Source: Pleomorphomonas carboxyditropha (GTDB taxonomy: Bacteria > Pseudomonadota > Alphaproteobacteria > Rhizobiales > Pleomorphomonadaceae). From it: a stretch of 64,000 nt of DNA. This document shows positions 21,909-30,102 of this stretch, piece after piece. Position numbers and translations under genes: made by a program. The notes beneath the pieces are model-generated. The model was not told the DNA's origin. It did no database searches and saw nothing but the letters and a program-made list of their open reading frames with translations. Position 1 is the first letter of the stretch. Each line of letters opens with the position of its first letter. Location: assembly GCF_002770725.1 (NCBI RefSeq), contig NZ_NQVN01000001.1:558001-622000 (forward strand), given 5' to 3'.

Positions 21909-23105
21909 ATGACGCCACCCGCCCAGGACCGTTTCGACCGGCGCCGCCTCGCCGGTCTCGCCGCCGCGATCGGAGCGATCTCGGCGGTCGGCACCTCGCT
22001 GTCGCTCGGCATGCCGCTTCTGGCCGTCATCCTCGAGCAGCGCGGCCATTCCAGTTCGACCATCGGTCTGGTGACGACGGCGGCCGGCGTCGCGGCGCTG
22101 CTCAGCACGCCTTTCGTGCCGGCGCTGACGCGGCGGTTCGGCGCCGCCTGGGTGCTGCTGCTGGCGGTGGTGCTCGGCACCGTCACCTTCCCGCTGTTCT
22201 ACGTCTTCGATTCGATCGCCGTCTGGTTCGTGCTGCGCTTCGTCTTCTCGCTCTGTCTCAACACGGCCTTCATCGTCTCGGAATTCTGGATCAACGCGCT
22301 GGCGCCGGCTGAAAAGCGCGGCTTGGTGATGGGCGTCTACGCCACCATCCTGTCCGTCGGCTTCGCGGTGGGGCCGGCGATCCTCAGCCTGATCGGCTCG
22401 GAGGGCTGGCTGCCGTTTGCCGTCGGCACCGGACTGATGGCCGTGTCGATCCTGCCGATCGTCGCCGGCTTCCGGGCCGATCCGCCGATGCACGAGGGCA
22501 AGGGCGGCAACTTCCTGCATTTCCTCACCGTGGTGCCGCTCGCTACCTTCGCCGCCTTCACGGTGGGCGCCGTCGAATCGTCGGTGATGAGCTTCTCGCC
22601 GGTCTACGGTCTCCGCCTCGGCTACAGCGAGCAGATGGCGGCGCTCCTGGTGATGGCGGTGGCGATCGGCAACATCGTGGCGCAACTGCCGCTCGGCATG
22701 CTGTCCGACCGCATGGATCGGCGGCGCCTCCTGCTCTACATCGCCCTCGGCGGCATCGCCTCGGCCGCGCTGGTCGCGGCGGTCTCGTCGGTGATATCCC
22801 TGCTCATGCTGGCGATCGGGCTGTGGGGCGGGCTGGTGGCCGGCCTTTACGCGGTGGGATTGACCCATCTCGGCGCGCGTCTTACCGGCAGCGATCTCGC
22901 CTCGGCCAACGCGGCGTTCATTTTCATGTACTCGGTCGGCATGCTGGTGGGGCCGGCCGCGACCGGCGTCGGCATGGACGCGCTGGGACCGCAGGGCTTG
23001 GTCGTCGTGCCGGTGCTGATCCTTGCCGGCTATGCCGTTTTCGCCTTCGGTCGCATCCGCCGGGTACCCGAGCCAAATGCCGACGGACGGCCAAGCTCGT
23101 CTTGA
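21909..23105 (+). CDS. MFS transporter, YcaD-like drug/metabolite exporter
   Basis: A 398-residue protein with twelve hydrophobic helices. It resembles the YcaD group: SLGMPLLAVILEQRGHS in helix 1, SEFWINALAPAEKRG after helix 4, and PLGMLSDRMDRRRLL in the loop between helices 8 and 9. No substrate can be assigned. It lies between the FAD monooxygenase and rpmG. Confidence 0.85.
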   Translation: MTPPAQDRFDRRRLAGLAAAIGAISAVGTSLSLGMPLLAVILEQRGHSSSTIGLVTTAAGVAALLSTPFVPALTRRFGAAWVLLLAVVLGTVTFPLFYVFDSIAVWFVLRFVFSLCLNTAFIVSEFWINALAPAEKRGLVMGVYATILSVGFAVGPAILSLIGSEGWLPFAVGTGLMAVSILPIVAGFRADPPMHEGKGGNFLHFLTVVPLATFAAFTVGAVESSVMSFSPVYGLRLGYSEQMAALLVMAVAIGNIVAQLPLGMLSDRMDRRRLLLYIALGGIASAALVAAVSSVISLLMLAIGLWGGLVAGLYAVGLTHLGARLTGSDLASANAAFIFMYSVGMLVGPAATGVGMDALGPQGLVVVPVLILAGYAVFAFGRIRRVPEPNADGRPSSS

Positions 23106-23213
23106 CTTTCGGGCGCTTTCGACTAGGGTGCCCGCCGAACGAACGACGCTTCCCGCGTGGGGCGTCCAGCCGCTTTGGCTGTCACCGTCAACAAGCACAA
23201 GGAATCGGATGCC

Positions 23214-23381
23214 ATGGCCAAGGCAACGACCATCAAGATCCGGCTCGTCTCGACCGCCGACACCGGGTACTTCTACGTCACCAAGAAGAACTCGCGCACG
23301 ATGACCGAGAAGATGACCAAGACCAAGTACGATCCGGTCGCGCGCAAGCACGTCGAGTTCAAGGAATCCAAGATCAAGTGA
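23214..23381 (+). CDS. rpmG: 50S ribosomal protein L33
   Basis: A 55-residue basic ribosomal protein starting [20 protein letters not shown] and ending in a Lys-rich tail with [11 protein letters not shown]. It belongs to the form lacking the two CxxC zinc pairs, which is usual in alphaproteobacteria. The short start at 23214 is the family one. A strong terminator follows. Confidence 0.97.
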   Translation: MAKATTIKIRLVSTADTGYFYVTKKNSRTMTEKMTKTKYDPVARKHVEFKESKIK

Positions 23382-23432
23382 TCCGGCCCTGGCCGGCCGC
23401 GCCGAGGGCGCCCGGCCCGGACGAGATCGATG

Positions 23433-23461
23433 AAAAAGGCACCCGCTCCGGGTGCCTTTTT
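23433..23461. terminator. Bidirectional Rho-independent terminator
   Basis: Perfect 13-bp stem AAAAAGGCACCCG / CGGGTGCCTTTTT with loop CTC. It stands between rpmG and the convergent eipB and has a T-run on each strand, so it can end both transcripts. Confidence 0.92.
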
Positions 23462-23489
23462 GCTTTTGGGGCCGGCGGCGTCCGCCGCG

Positions 23490-24431
23490 TCACTTGCCGG
23501 GCTTCTCGCCGGCCGCCGGCGCGTCACTGTTTTCCTGCCCGGCCTTTCGGCTATCGTCCTCCGCCTTGGGAGCGGCCTCAGAGGCCGGCTTGTCGTCGGC
23601 CGGCGCCGCAGCGGCCGGCGACTCGGCGCACGGGGTCTCCGGCAACAGCTCGAAGTGGGCGATTTTGCCGTTGAGGACGAAGTCGCCGTAGTCGAGACGC
23701 ATCCTGGAGGAGACGCCGTTCTCCCAGAGGTCGAAGGAGATGGAGTAGTCCGGCGGCTGGTCGCTGCCGGCATCGGCGCCGAAGTAGGAGACGGTGACCG
23801 GCCAACGCCGCATGTCGCCGATCGGCTTCTCGCTCTCGTCGGGCGGCGTGGCGCGAGGAGAGCCGATCACCGTCGAGGTGTGGAACACGTGCTGGCCGCC
23901 GTCCGAGCCGTCGTAGACATCGTCGGAAAAGACGGTGGCGCCCTTCTCGGCGGCCTCGATGGTCTTGATGAGCTGGGCGGTCGGGAACATCACCGGCTTG
24001 TCGATGGTGAACTCGGTATTCTCGGTGAGCTTCAGCTTGACGTTGACCTTGTCGCCTTCGCGGACGGCCGTGCCGTTGACGTCCTGGGTCTGCACGTCGT
24101 TGACGAAGGTCTGGGATTTGAAATCGAAGCTCCGGCTGTCGCCACTCTCGAAATTCTTGTTGCGGAGGTCGGTGACCGCCGAGTTGCCCTCGCCGTCGCC
24201 GGTTTCCAGCACGAAGCGAAAGCTGACGGTGTAGCCCTCGCAGGCGTTGCCGGTGAATTCGTAGACCATGCGTCCCTTCATGTTGACGCTGAGGTCGCTC
24301 ATCTGGGGATTGCTCTCGAGGAACAGATCATAGGCGACGCGATGCGGTGCCAGGCCGCCGGCAAACGTCGGCTCGATCAGCGCCGAAAAGGCCCAGGCGA
24401 TCGCCGCCGATCGGAAAAGCGCATTCTTCAT
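23490..24431 (-). CDS. eipB: Cell envelope integrity protein EipB (DUF1849)
   Basis: A 313-residue periplasmic protein with a signal peptide (MKNALFRSAAIAWAFSALI, then AGG). The DUF1849 body is a beta-rich domain; Cys64 (GNACEGY) and Cys268 (ETPCAES) sit where the family has its single disulfide. EipB of Brucella is known to support envelope integrity and interacts with a TPR-containing partner. The last 40 residues form an Ala/Pro/Glu/Lys-rich tail. The start at 24431 follows directly from the signal peptide; the open frame continues upstream without a better site. Confidence 0.92.
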   Translation of the reverse strand: MKNALFRSAAIAWAFSALIEPTFAGGLAPHRVAYDLFLESNPQMSDLSVNMKGRMVYEFTGNACEGYTVSFRFVLETGDGEGNSAVTDLRNKNFESGDSRSFDFKSQTFVNDVQTQDVNGTAVREGDKVNVKLKLTENTEFTIDKPVMFPTAQLIKTIEAAEKGATVFSDDVYDGSDGGQHVFHTSTVIGSPRATPPDESEKPIGDMRRWPVTVSYFGADAGSDQPPDYSISFDLWENGVSSRMRLDYGDFVLNGKIAHFELLPETPCAESPAAAAPADDKPASEAAPKAEDDSRKAGQENSDAPAAGEKPGK

Positions 24432-24775
24432 GAGGTCCCCGGCGTGTCTGCAAATGGATTCGTTGAGTATGCGGATGAATGGACACAGGATAGCACGTAT
24501 AGTCGCGTAAACATCAACCGATCGTATAGCGGGCAGGGCGTGCCTCCAGCCGGCCGGGTTGCCCTCGCCGGCGGGATGGGCGCGGTCGGTGGAGCCGACA
24601 GTATCTCCCGGCAAGGCCGGCCGGCGTTGGCGGACGCCGACCAAGTCTATTTCTGCATGGCACCCTTGCAAGGGCGCATAACCGGGCAATACGCTAGAAA
24701 TTACGTACGTATATAGACATAGAATTAAAGATTGACGGGTAGCGGTTGGCCAAGTTCAACAGTTGGAATCCCGTC
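24432..24775. other. Divergent intergenic region, eipB and chemoreceptor
   Basis: A 344-base gap holding the promoters of both flanking genes. The part next to the chemoreceptor (about 24695-24735) is AT-rich and contains the self-complementary TACGTACGTA followed by TATAGA. I see no gene. Confidence 0.4.
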
Positions 24776-26863
24776 ATGAACCGCCTGTCCGTGAGTTTGA
24801 TCCTCAAGTTGGTCATTGGGGTGCTGGTCTCCGCCTCGCTCGTGCAGCTATCGCTTGGCGCATGGAGTTCCTGGCGACATGCGATCGCGAGCGTCAGAAT
24901 CGAGGCGGTCGCACAGGCGACCTCGTCGATGTTCGACGCGTTGCACAATCTGCGCGTCGACCGGGCCAATACGGTTCGCGGACTTGCGGCCGACGACGCC
25001 GCCGGCTTTGCCGAGCAGGCCGACAAGGCCCGCGCCGTTGAGATGCCGGCGATCGAGCAGGCGGTCTCCATCCTGCAAGCGTCCGGCCTGCCGGAGAGCG
25101 GCCAACTGGCCGTCCGGCTTCAGGCGGCACACGACCGGCTCAAATCGTTGCAGGAGCAGAGTCTTGCGGCATTCGGGCGGGCCAGGGCCGATCGGCCGGG
25201 GGACCTGGCCGGCCAATATACCGCTGCGTCCACCGCGATGATCGATCTCCTGAACGAAACCTCGTCCAGGATCGCCCAGAGCGTCCGCCTGCAGGATGGC
25301 TTCACCGATCGTCTGCTCGACATCAAGGCCCTTGCCTGGACCATGAGGAGCGCCGCCGGCGACGCGTCCACGGTGACGGCCGACGCCCTCGGTCCGGCCG
25401 GCCCTTCGGCAAATGCGCTTGAAAGCTACCTCACCAACATGGCAAGCGCCCGCGTGACCTGGCAGGCCATCAAGGAAATGAGCGCCGGGGTCGCGTTGCC
25501 GCCGGCGTTCGCCGAGGCGGTTGCCGCCGCCGATCGCGACTATTTCCTGTCGGGCAGCGTCGAGCGGCAGACCGACCTGCTCAAGACGGCCATTGCCGGC
25601 GGCAAGGCCGACATGGATACGCTGAGCTGGAGCACCTACAACGCACCGCGGCTGACCAAGCTCCTCGAGGTGGCGAACGCGGCATTGACCATTGCCCGGA
25701 CCAACGCGGTGGCGGCGCGACAGTCGGCGGAGAGAGACTTCTGGCTGCAGACCGCACTCCTCGTCGGCGCCGTTCTGGTGGCGGCCGGCACGATCCTGTT
25801 CGTGCAGCGGCGGGTGCTGAAGCCGCTGGAGGTCATTCGCGACCGCATGATGATCCTGGCGCGGGGAGATTTTTCGGTGGACGTGCCCTACCAGACGCGG
25901 GGCGACGAGATCGGCGCGCTCGGCAAGGCCATGGCGGTGTTCCGCGACAACATGCAGGAGACCGAGCGGCTGCGCGCCGAACGCGTCGATAACGAGCGCC
26001 TCGAAGCCGAGCGCCGGCGCGCGGCGATGAACGAGCTGGCCGATCGGTTCGACCGGGCGGTCGGCGGCATCGTCGAGGTGGTCGCGTCGGCGGCGACCGA
26101 GCTTCAGGCCTCCGCCAGGTCGCTCTCGGTGACCGCCGAGGAAACCCAGACGCAGTCGTCGTCGGTGGCCGCCGCCTCCGAACAAGCCTCCGCCAACGTG
26201 GCTTCGGTGGCCTCGGCGACCGAGGAGATGTCTTCGTCGGTCGCCGAGATCGCCCGGCAGGTGGCGAAATCGTCCGAGATCGCCTCAAAGGCCGTGGTCG
26301 AGGCCGATCATACCAACGAGCGTGTCAGGGGGCTGGCGACCGCCGCGGAGAAAATCGGCGCCGTCGTCGATCTCATCAACAACATCGCCTCGCAGACCAA
26401 CCTCCTGGCCCTCAATGCGACGATCGAGGCGGCACGGGCCGGCGAGGCCGGCAAGGGCTTTGCCGTCGTCGCCGCCGAGGTCAAGCAGCTTGCCGACCAG
26501 ACCGCCAGGGCCACCGCCGAAATCGGCACCCAGATCGGCAACATCCAGAACGCCACCGGCGATGCCGCCGCCGCCATCCAGGCCATCGGCGGCACGATCG
26601 AGAGCATGAACGACATCGCCTCGTCCATCGCCGAGGCGGTCGACGGTCAGAGCGAGGCGACGAGGGAGATCGCCCGCAACGTCCAGGAGGCATCGGTCGG
26701 GTCCGCCCAGGTGTCCGAAGCGATCGTGAGCGTGACCACCGCGGCGGGAGAGTCGAGCGCGGCGTCCTCGCAGGTGCTGTCGGCGGCGGCGGAACTCAGC
26801 CAGCAGGCGGAAATGCTGCGGCGGGAAGTGGGGAATTTCCTCGTCACCGTTCGCGCCGCCTGA
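24776..26863 (+). CDS. Methyl-accepting chemotaxis protein
   Basis: A 695-residue receptor with a first membrane helix at about 7-30, a long helical periplasmic domain (about 30-325), a second helix near 330-350 (LLVGAVLVAAGTILFV), a HAMP domain (PLEVIRDRMMILARGDFS) and a cytoplasmic MCP signalling hairpin. The conserved tip is present as NLLALNATIEAARAGEAGKG. It would pass a periplasmic signal to CheA/CheW. No ligand can be named. A TTG at 24746 is an alternative start; ATG at 24776 begins the usual basic-then-hydrophobic N-terminus. The gene stands alone and a 9-bp hairpin follows. Confidence 0.93.
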   Translation: MNRLSVSLILKLVIGVLVSASLVQLSLGAWSSWRHAIASVRIEAVAQATSSMFDALHNLRVDRANTVRGLAADDAAGFAEQADKARAVEMPAIEQAVSILQASGLPESGQLAVRLQAAHDRLKSLQEQSLAAFGRARADRPGDLAGQYTAASTAMIDLLNETSSRIAQSVRLQDGFTDRLLDIKALAWTMRSAAGDASTVTADALGPAGPSANALESYLTNMASARVTWQAIKEMSAGVALPPAFAEAVAAADRDYFLSGSVERQTDLLKTAIAGGKADMDTLSWSTYNAPRLTKLLEVANAALTIARTNAVAARQSAERDFWLQTALLVGAVLVAAGTILFVQRRVLKPLEVIRDRMMILARGDFSVDVPYQTRGDEIGALGKAMAVFRDNMQETERLRAERVDNERLEAERRRAAMNELADRFDRAVGGIVEVVASAATELQASARSLSVTAEETQTQSSSVAAASEQASANVASVASATEEMSSSVAEIARQVAKSSEIASKAVVEADHTNERVRGLATAAEKIGAVVDLINNIASQTNLLALNATIEAARAGEAGKGFAVVAAEVKQLADQTARATAEIGTQIGNIQNATGDAAAAIQAIGGTIESMNDIASSIAEAVDGQSEATREIARNVQEASVGSAQVSEAIVSVTTAAGESSAASSQVLSAAAELSQQAEMLRREVGNFLVTVRAA

Positions 26864-26917
26864 TTTCCCGGGCGGCCGTCCCGGAGAGGACGGACATGGG
26901 GTCCGGTTGCCGGTAAT

Positions 26918-26938
26918 CCCCCAGGCCCAGCCTGGGGG
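26918..26938 (+). terminator. GC-rich hairpin after the chemoreceptor gene
   Basis: Perfect 9-bp stem CCCCCAGGC/GCCTGGGGG with a 3-base loop, 55 bases after the stop. It lacks a T-run, so termination is not certain. Confidence 0.45.
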
Positions 26939-26982
26939 CTTCCCCACGACGCCGGAAGCGGTAGATTGCCGGTGGTTCTTTT

Positions 26983-27035
26983 GATTCCGGCATTTGCTCC
27001 GAGGATTGTTTCGGATGGATGCAAATGCCGGAGTC
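26983..27035. repeat. 53-bp palindromic intergenic repeat, copy 1
   Basis: Outer arms CCGGCATTTGC (26987-26997) and GCAAATGCCGG (27021-27031) are perfectly complementary. The unit is clearly similar to another 53-bp palindrome at 59042-59094, sharing GAxTCCG at one end, TTGCTCCG inside and ATGCCGGAGTC at the other end. Confidence 0.6.
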
Positions 27036-27072
27036 GGCCCGCCGGGCCACCCATTCCGGAGATCTCCCGAAA

Positions 27073-27537
27073 ATGACCAGTTCCGTCGAATCCGCCCTCA
27101 ACGGCCTCGGCCTGACGCTGCCCGAGGCGATCGCCCCCGTCGCCAACTACGTGCCATATGTCCGCACCGGCAATCTGTTGTTCGTCTCGGGACAGATTTC
27201 CAAGACGGCGGCCGGCGCCGCCGTCATCGGCAAGCTGGGCGTCGAAGTCGACGTGGCCGGCGGACAGAAGGCGGCCGAGCTCTGCGCCCTCAACATCCTG
27301 GCGCAGGTGAAGGCGGCCGTCGGCGACCTCGACCGCATCGTGCGGGTCGTCCGCCTCAATGCCTTCGTCAATTCCGCGCCGGAATTCACCGATCAGCCGC
27401 AGGTCGTCAACGGAGCGTCAAATCTCATCGCTAACGTCCTCGGCGACAAGGGCAAGCACAGCCGTACGGCCGTCGGCGTCGCCGCCCTGCCGCTCGGCGT
27501 CGCGGTGGAGATCGACGCCATCATCGAGGTGTCCTGA
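27073..27537 (+). CDS. RidA/YjgF family protein
   Basis: A 154-residue member of the RidA superfamily, of the longer subgroup sometimes called YjgF/YER057c/UK114-like with 150-155 residues. Seen: YVRTGNLLFVSGQIS, a core helix CALNILAQVKAAVGDLDRI, and the final VGVAALPLGVAVEIDAI. RidA proper hydrolyses reactive enamine or imine intermediates from PLP enzymes, using an arginine in a conserved 'GKHSRTAVG' region, which is present here (SRTAVG). The gene is followed after five bases by the GDPD gene, so they share a transcript. ATG at 27073 has GGAG upstream. Confidence 0.9.
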   Translation: MTSSVESALNGLGLTLPEAIAPVANYVPYVRTGNLLFVSGQISKTAAGAAVIGKLGVEVDVAGGQKAAELCALNILAQVKAAVGDLDRIVRVVRLNAFVNSAPEFTDQPQVVNGASNLIANVLGDKGKHSRTAVGVAALPLGVAVEIDAIIEVS

Positions 27538-27542
27538 GGCAA

Positions 27543-28298
27543 ATGACGGATTTTTCCTGGCTTACCGCCCGACCGATCGCCCACCGCGGCCTGCATGACG
27601 CCAAGGCGGGACGTATAGAGAATACGCTTTCGGCTTTCGACGCCGCGGCGCGGGCGGGTTTTCCGATGGAGATGGACGTCCATCTCTCCGCCGACGGCGT
27701 AGTCTACGTCTTCCACGACGACGTGCTCGACCGCCTGACCACCGGCAAGGGCCCGGTGGCCGGCCGGACGATGGCCGAGCTCAAGTCGGTGCCGATGGTC
27801 GGCACCGGGGACCGCATCCCGACGCTGCGGCAAGTGCTCGACCTCGTCGGCGGGCGGACCGGCCTCGTCATCGAGATCAAGAGCTATTTCGCCGAGCGCC
27901 AGCGCGACCTCGTCGAGGCGACCGCCCGCGAGCTCGCCACCTACGACGGGCCGGTGGTGGTGGAATCCTTCGATCCGCGCCAGATTCAGGACCTCGCGGA
28001 GATCGCGCCCGACCTGCCGCGCGGCATCGTCGCCGACGACGCGGCCAGCGCCGCGGACTACAATCATTATCGCCATGTGGGGCGCGAGGAGCTCGCCACG
28101 CTTTCCCACCGCTCCTGGTCGCAATTCCAGTTCGTGAGCTACTGGGTGAGGCTCCTCGGCAACGACGTCAGCCGCCGGGTGCGCGACGAGTGGAAACTGC
28201 CGGTGACCGCCTGGACCATCCGCAAGCCGGACGAGCGCCGGGCGGCCACGGATTTCGGCGCCCAGCTAGTGTTCGAGGGCTTCGATCCCGACGCCTGA
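27543..28298 (+). CDS. Glycerophosphodiester phosphodiesterase family protein
   Basis: A 251-residue TIM-barrel enzyme of the GDPD family, predicted to split glycerophosphodiesters to glycerol-3-phosphate and an alcohol in the cytoplasm (no signal peptide). Seen: the metal and catalytic histidines in PIAHRGLHD and VFHDDVLDR, ENTLSAF, EMDVHLSADG and the later VIEIKSYF. The Shine-Dalgarno TGAGG overlaps the stop of the RidA gene. The final segment LPVTAWTIRKPDE is the usual barrel closure. Confidence 0.92.
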   Translation: MTDFSWLTARPIAHRGLHDAKAGRIENTLSAFDAAARAGFPMEMDVHLSADGVVYVFHDDVLDRLTTGKGPVAGRTMAELKSVPMVGTGDRIPTLRQVLDLVGGRTGLVIEIKSYFAERQRDLVEATARELATYDGPVVVESFDPRQIQDLAEIAPDLPRGIVADDAASAADYNHYRHVGREELATLSHRSWSQFQFVSYWVRLLGNDVSRRVRDEWKLPVTAWTIRKPDERRAATDFGAQLVFEGFDPDA

Positions 28299-28408
28299 GA
28301 GCCTGCCCGAAATTCTACTGGGGCGGGCATCCAGCATCGAATCCGGTTCTCGTACGCGTCGCCACCTTCGCCCTGGGAGCCCTATAGCGTCGGCTCGCCT
28401 CATCCTGC

Positions 28409-28500
28409 CCGAGGTCCTACGCCTGCGCGTAGGATGACAGAATTATATATAAGAAACATATACATAGATTGTCATCCTACGCGCAGGCGTAGGACCTCGG
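28409..28500. repeat. Large inverted repeat with 31-bp perfect arms
   Basis: Arms at 28409-28439 and 28470-28500 are perfect inverse copies around a 30-base AT-rich centre. Each arm is itself a small hairpin, TCCTACGC-CTGC-GCGTAGGA. It lies in the 313-base gap 28299-28611 between the GDPD and QorB-like genes; no gene is seen in the gap. It is probably a palindromic mobile repeat and, when transcribed, a very stable structure. Confidence 0.8.
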
Positions 28501-28583
28501 ACCGAAAAAGGCACTCGGTGCCTATAGGGCTCCAAAAGGATAACGGCGCTCTGGGAGGGATGCTTTTCGAGTAGAAGGGTGGA

Positions 28584-28607
28584 GGCGCCGCGATCGGCGC
28601 CCCTTTC
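28584..28607 (+). terminator. Possible terminator hairpin
   Basis: GGCGCCG-CGAT-CGGCGCC stem of 7 bp followed by CCTTTCT on the plus strand. It lies just before the stop of the convergent QorB-like gene. Confidence 0.4.
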
Positions 28608-28611
28608 TGCG

Positions 28612-29502
28612 TCAGGCCGTGAGGGCGGCCCGGTTCGCCTCGAGGAAGGCGGCGAGCGGGCGTGGCTTGCGTCCGGTCAGCTCCTGCACGGCTCCCGACG
28701 GCTTTGCCAGCAGGCCGGCGCTGTTGGTCGCGTCCATCGACAGCGTCAGCGTGATCAGGAACTCGGGCAGGCCGGCCGCCTTGAGGTTGGCGGCCAGCAC
28801 TTCGGGCGACAGCCGGACCACGCTGATCGGCTTGCCGAGTATGCTGGAGGCCAGGCCGGCGATTTCCTCGGTGGTGAACGCCTCGTCGCCGGTGATGTCG
28901 TAGATGGTCTTGTCGTCGGCCCAGGGGCGAACGAGAGCGGCGGCGGCGGCGCGGGCGCAATCGTCGTGGGCGACATAGCTCACCTTGGTGCCGGGCTTCT
29001 CCGACGTGTACCAGGTGCCCTGCTTCAGCACCGCCGGCAGGCTCATGAGCAGATTCTCCTGGTACCAGTGGTTCCGCAGGATGCGGTAGGGGACGCCGCT
29101 ATCGAAAATGGCCGTCTCGGTGCCGGCATGGTCGCCGGCGAAGAACAGCGGATGGTCGGCGCCGTGAGGGTCGGGGGCGGAGGTGTAGACGATGCCCTTG
29201 ACGCCCGCCGACTTCGCAGCGGCGACGGCCGCCCGCTGGCCGGCGAGGCGGCTGCCGATGGCGTCCGTCGACACGATGAGCAGGCGATCGACGCCGGCGA
29301 AGGCAGACGCCAGCGTCTCCGGCTTGCCGAAGTCGACGGCCCGCACGGTGACGCCGCGCGCGGCAAGATCGGCGAGCTTGCCGGGATCGCGTGTACCGGC
29401 GACGAGGTCGGCGGGGGCGATGCCGAACTCGTCGAGAAGAAGGCTGACCACGCTGCGGCCGAGCTTGCCGGCGGCGCCGGTGACCATCAGTTTCTCGCTC
29501 AT
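28612..29502 (-). CDS. NAD(P)-binding oxidoreductase, QorB/NmrA-like
   Basis: A 296-residue atypical short-chain reductase of the NmrA/QorB kind. The N-terminal nucleotide motif is VTGAAGKLGRSVV, starting at residue 7; later GIVYTSAPDPHG, an RNHWYQENLL segment and the C-terminal IYDITGDEAFTTEEIAG are characteristic of the YtfG/QorB group, which reduces quinones with NADPH. AAGGAA precedes the ATG at 29502. It diverges from an HxlR-type regulator across 123 bases, the same pairing as ytfG-ytfH (qorB) and qorA-qorR in other bacteria, so it is probably repressed by its neighbour until quinones or other oxidants appear. Confidence 0.88.
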   Translation of the reverse strand: MSEKLMVTGAAGKLGRSVVSLLLDEFGIAPADLVAGTRDPGKLADLAARGVTVRAVDFGKPETLASAFAGVDRLLIVSTDAIGSRLAGQRAAVAAAKSAGVKGIVYTSAPDPHGADHPLFFAGDHAGTETAIFDSGVPYRILRNHWYQENLLMSLPAVLKQGTWYTSEKPGTKVSYVAHDDCARAAAAALVRPWADDKTIYDITGDEAFTTEEIAGLASSILGKPISVVRLSPEVLAANLKAAGLPEFLITLTLSMDATNSAGLLAKPSGAVQELTGRKPRPLAAFLEANRAALTA

Positions 29503-29532
29503 GGACGTTCCTTGCTTTGAGAATGGAATATT

Positions 29533-29547
29533 GTCTCTTTTCGAGAC
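29533..29547. promoter_or_regulatory. Candidate HxlR operator
   Basis: Dyad GTCTC-TTTTC-GAGAC in the divergent gap, 31 bases upstream of the QorB-like start. HxlR/QorR dimers bind such spaced dyads between the paired genes. Confidence 0.5.
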
Positions 29548-29625
29548 CACCCCTAGAATAGAGATGATGCCAAGGCGGGCAAGACGGCACTTTGGCCTGC
29601 GTTAGTTACCCGGAGGGAACCAGTG

Positions 29626-30039
29626 ATGACGGCAGTTTCCGGCGATGTCGATGCCGTGCTCGACGGCTTTCAGAAGGCCATCGAGGCCGAACCGGATTTC
29701 GACGCCTGCCCGGTGCGCGGGGTGCTCGACCGCATCGGCGACAAGTGGAGCACGCTGATGGTGCTGACGCTGGCGCTGCGGCCGCACCGGTTCGGCGAAC
29801 TCAAGCGGGCCATTCCCGACATCTCCCAGCGCATGCTGACCCAGACGCTGCGCGACCTGCAGCGCGACGGCTATGTGGCGCGCAAGGTGTTCCCGACCAC
29901 GCCGCCGGCCGTCGAATACAGCCTCACCGATCTCGGCCGATCGCTGATGACGCCGCTGTCGGCGCTGGTCGACTGGGCGATCAGGACGCGCGGCGCGGTC
30001 GAGGCGGCGCGCGCGGCCTTCGATCGGGAAAACGTGTAA
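29626..30039 (+). CDS. HxlR-family redox-type transcriptional regulator
   Basis: A 137-residue winged-helix regulator. Seen: [19 protein letters not shown] at the N-terminus, the recognition helix region [17 protein letters not shown], and the wing VEYSLTDLG. Cys28 in the DACPV motif is the position used by QorR, YodB and HypR for sensing quinones and thiol stress. ATG at 29626 is set by GGAGGG eight bases upstream; GTG at 29623 is possible. It faces the QorB-like reductase, which it probably represses. Confidence 0.9.
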   Translation: MTAVSGDVDAVLDGFQKAIEAEPDFDACPVRGVLDRIGDKWSTLMVLTLALRPHRFGELKRAIPDISQRMLTQTLRDLQRDGYVARKVFPTTPPAVEYSLTDLGRSLMTPLSALVDWAIRTRGAVEAARAAFDRENV

Positions 30040-30102
30040 GGCCGGCTCTCGGTAGCAGGAACCGTTCTGTTTTGAGCCCCAAAGGCTTCATATGGCCTGC
30101 AA

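Noticed and set aside
20700-23351. A long antisense frame across the FAD monooxygenase and MFS genes
   Set aside because: It spans two well-supported genes and their gap and has only low-complexity sequence.
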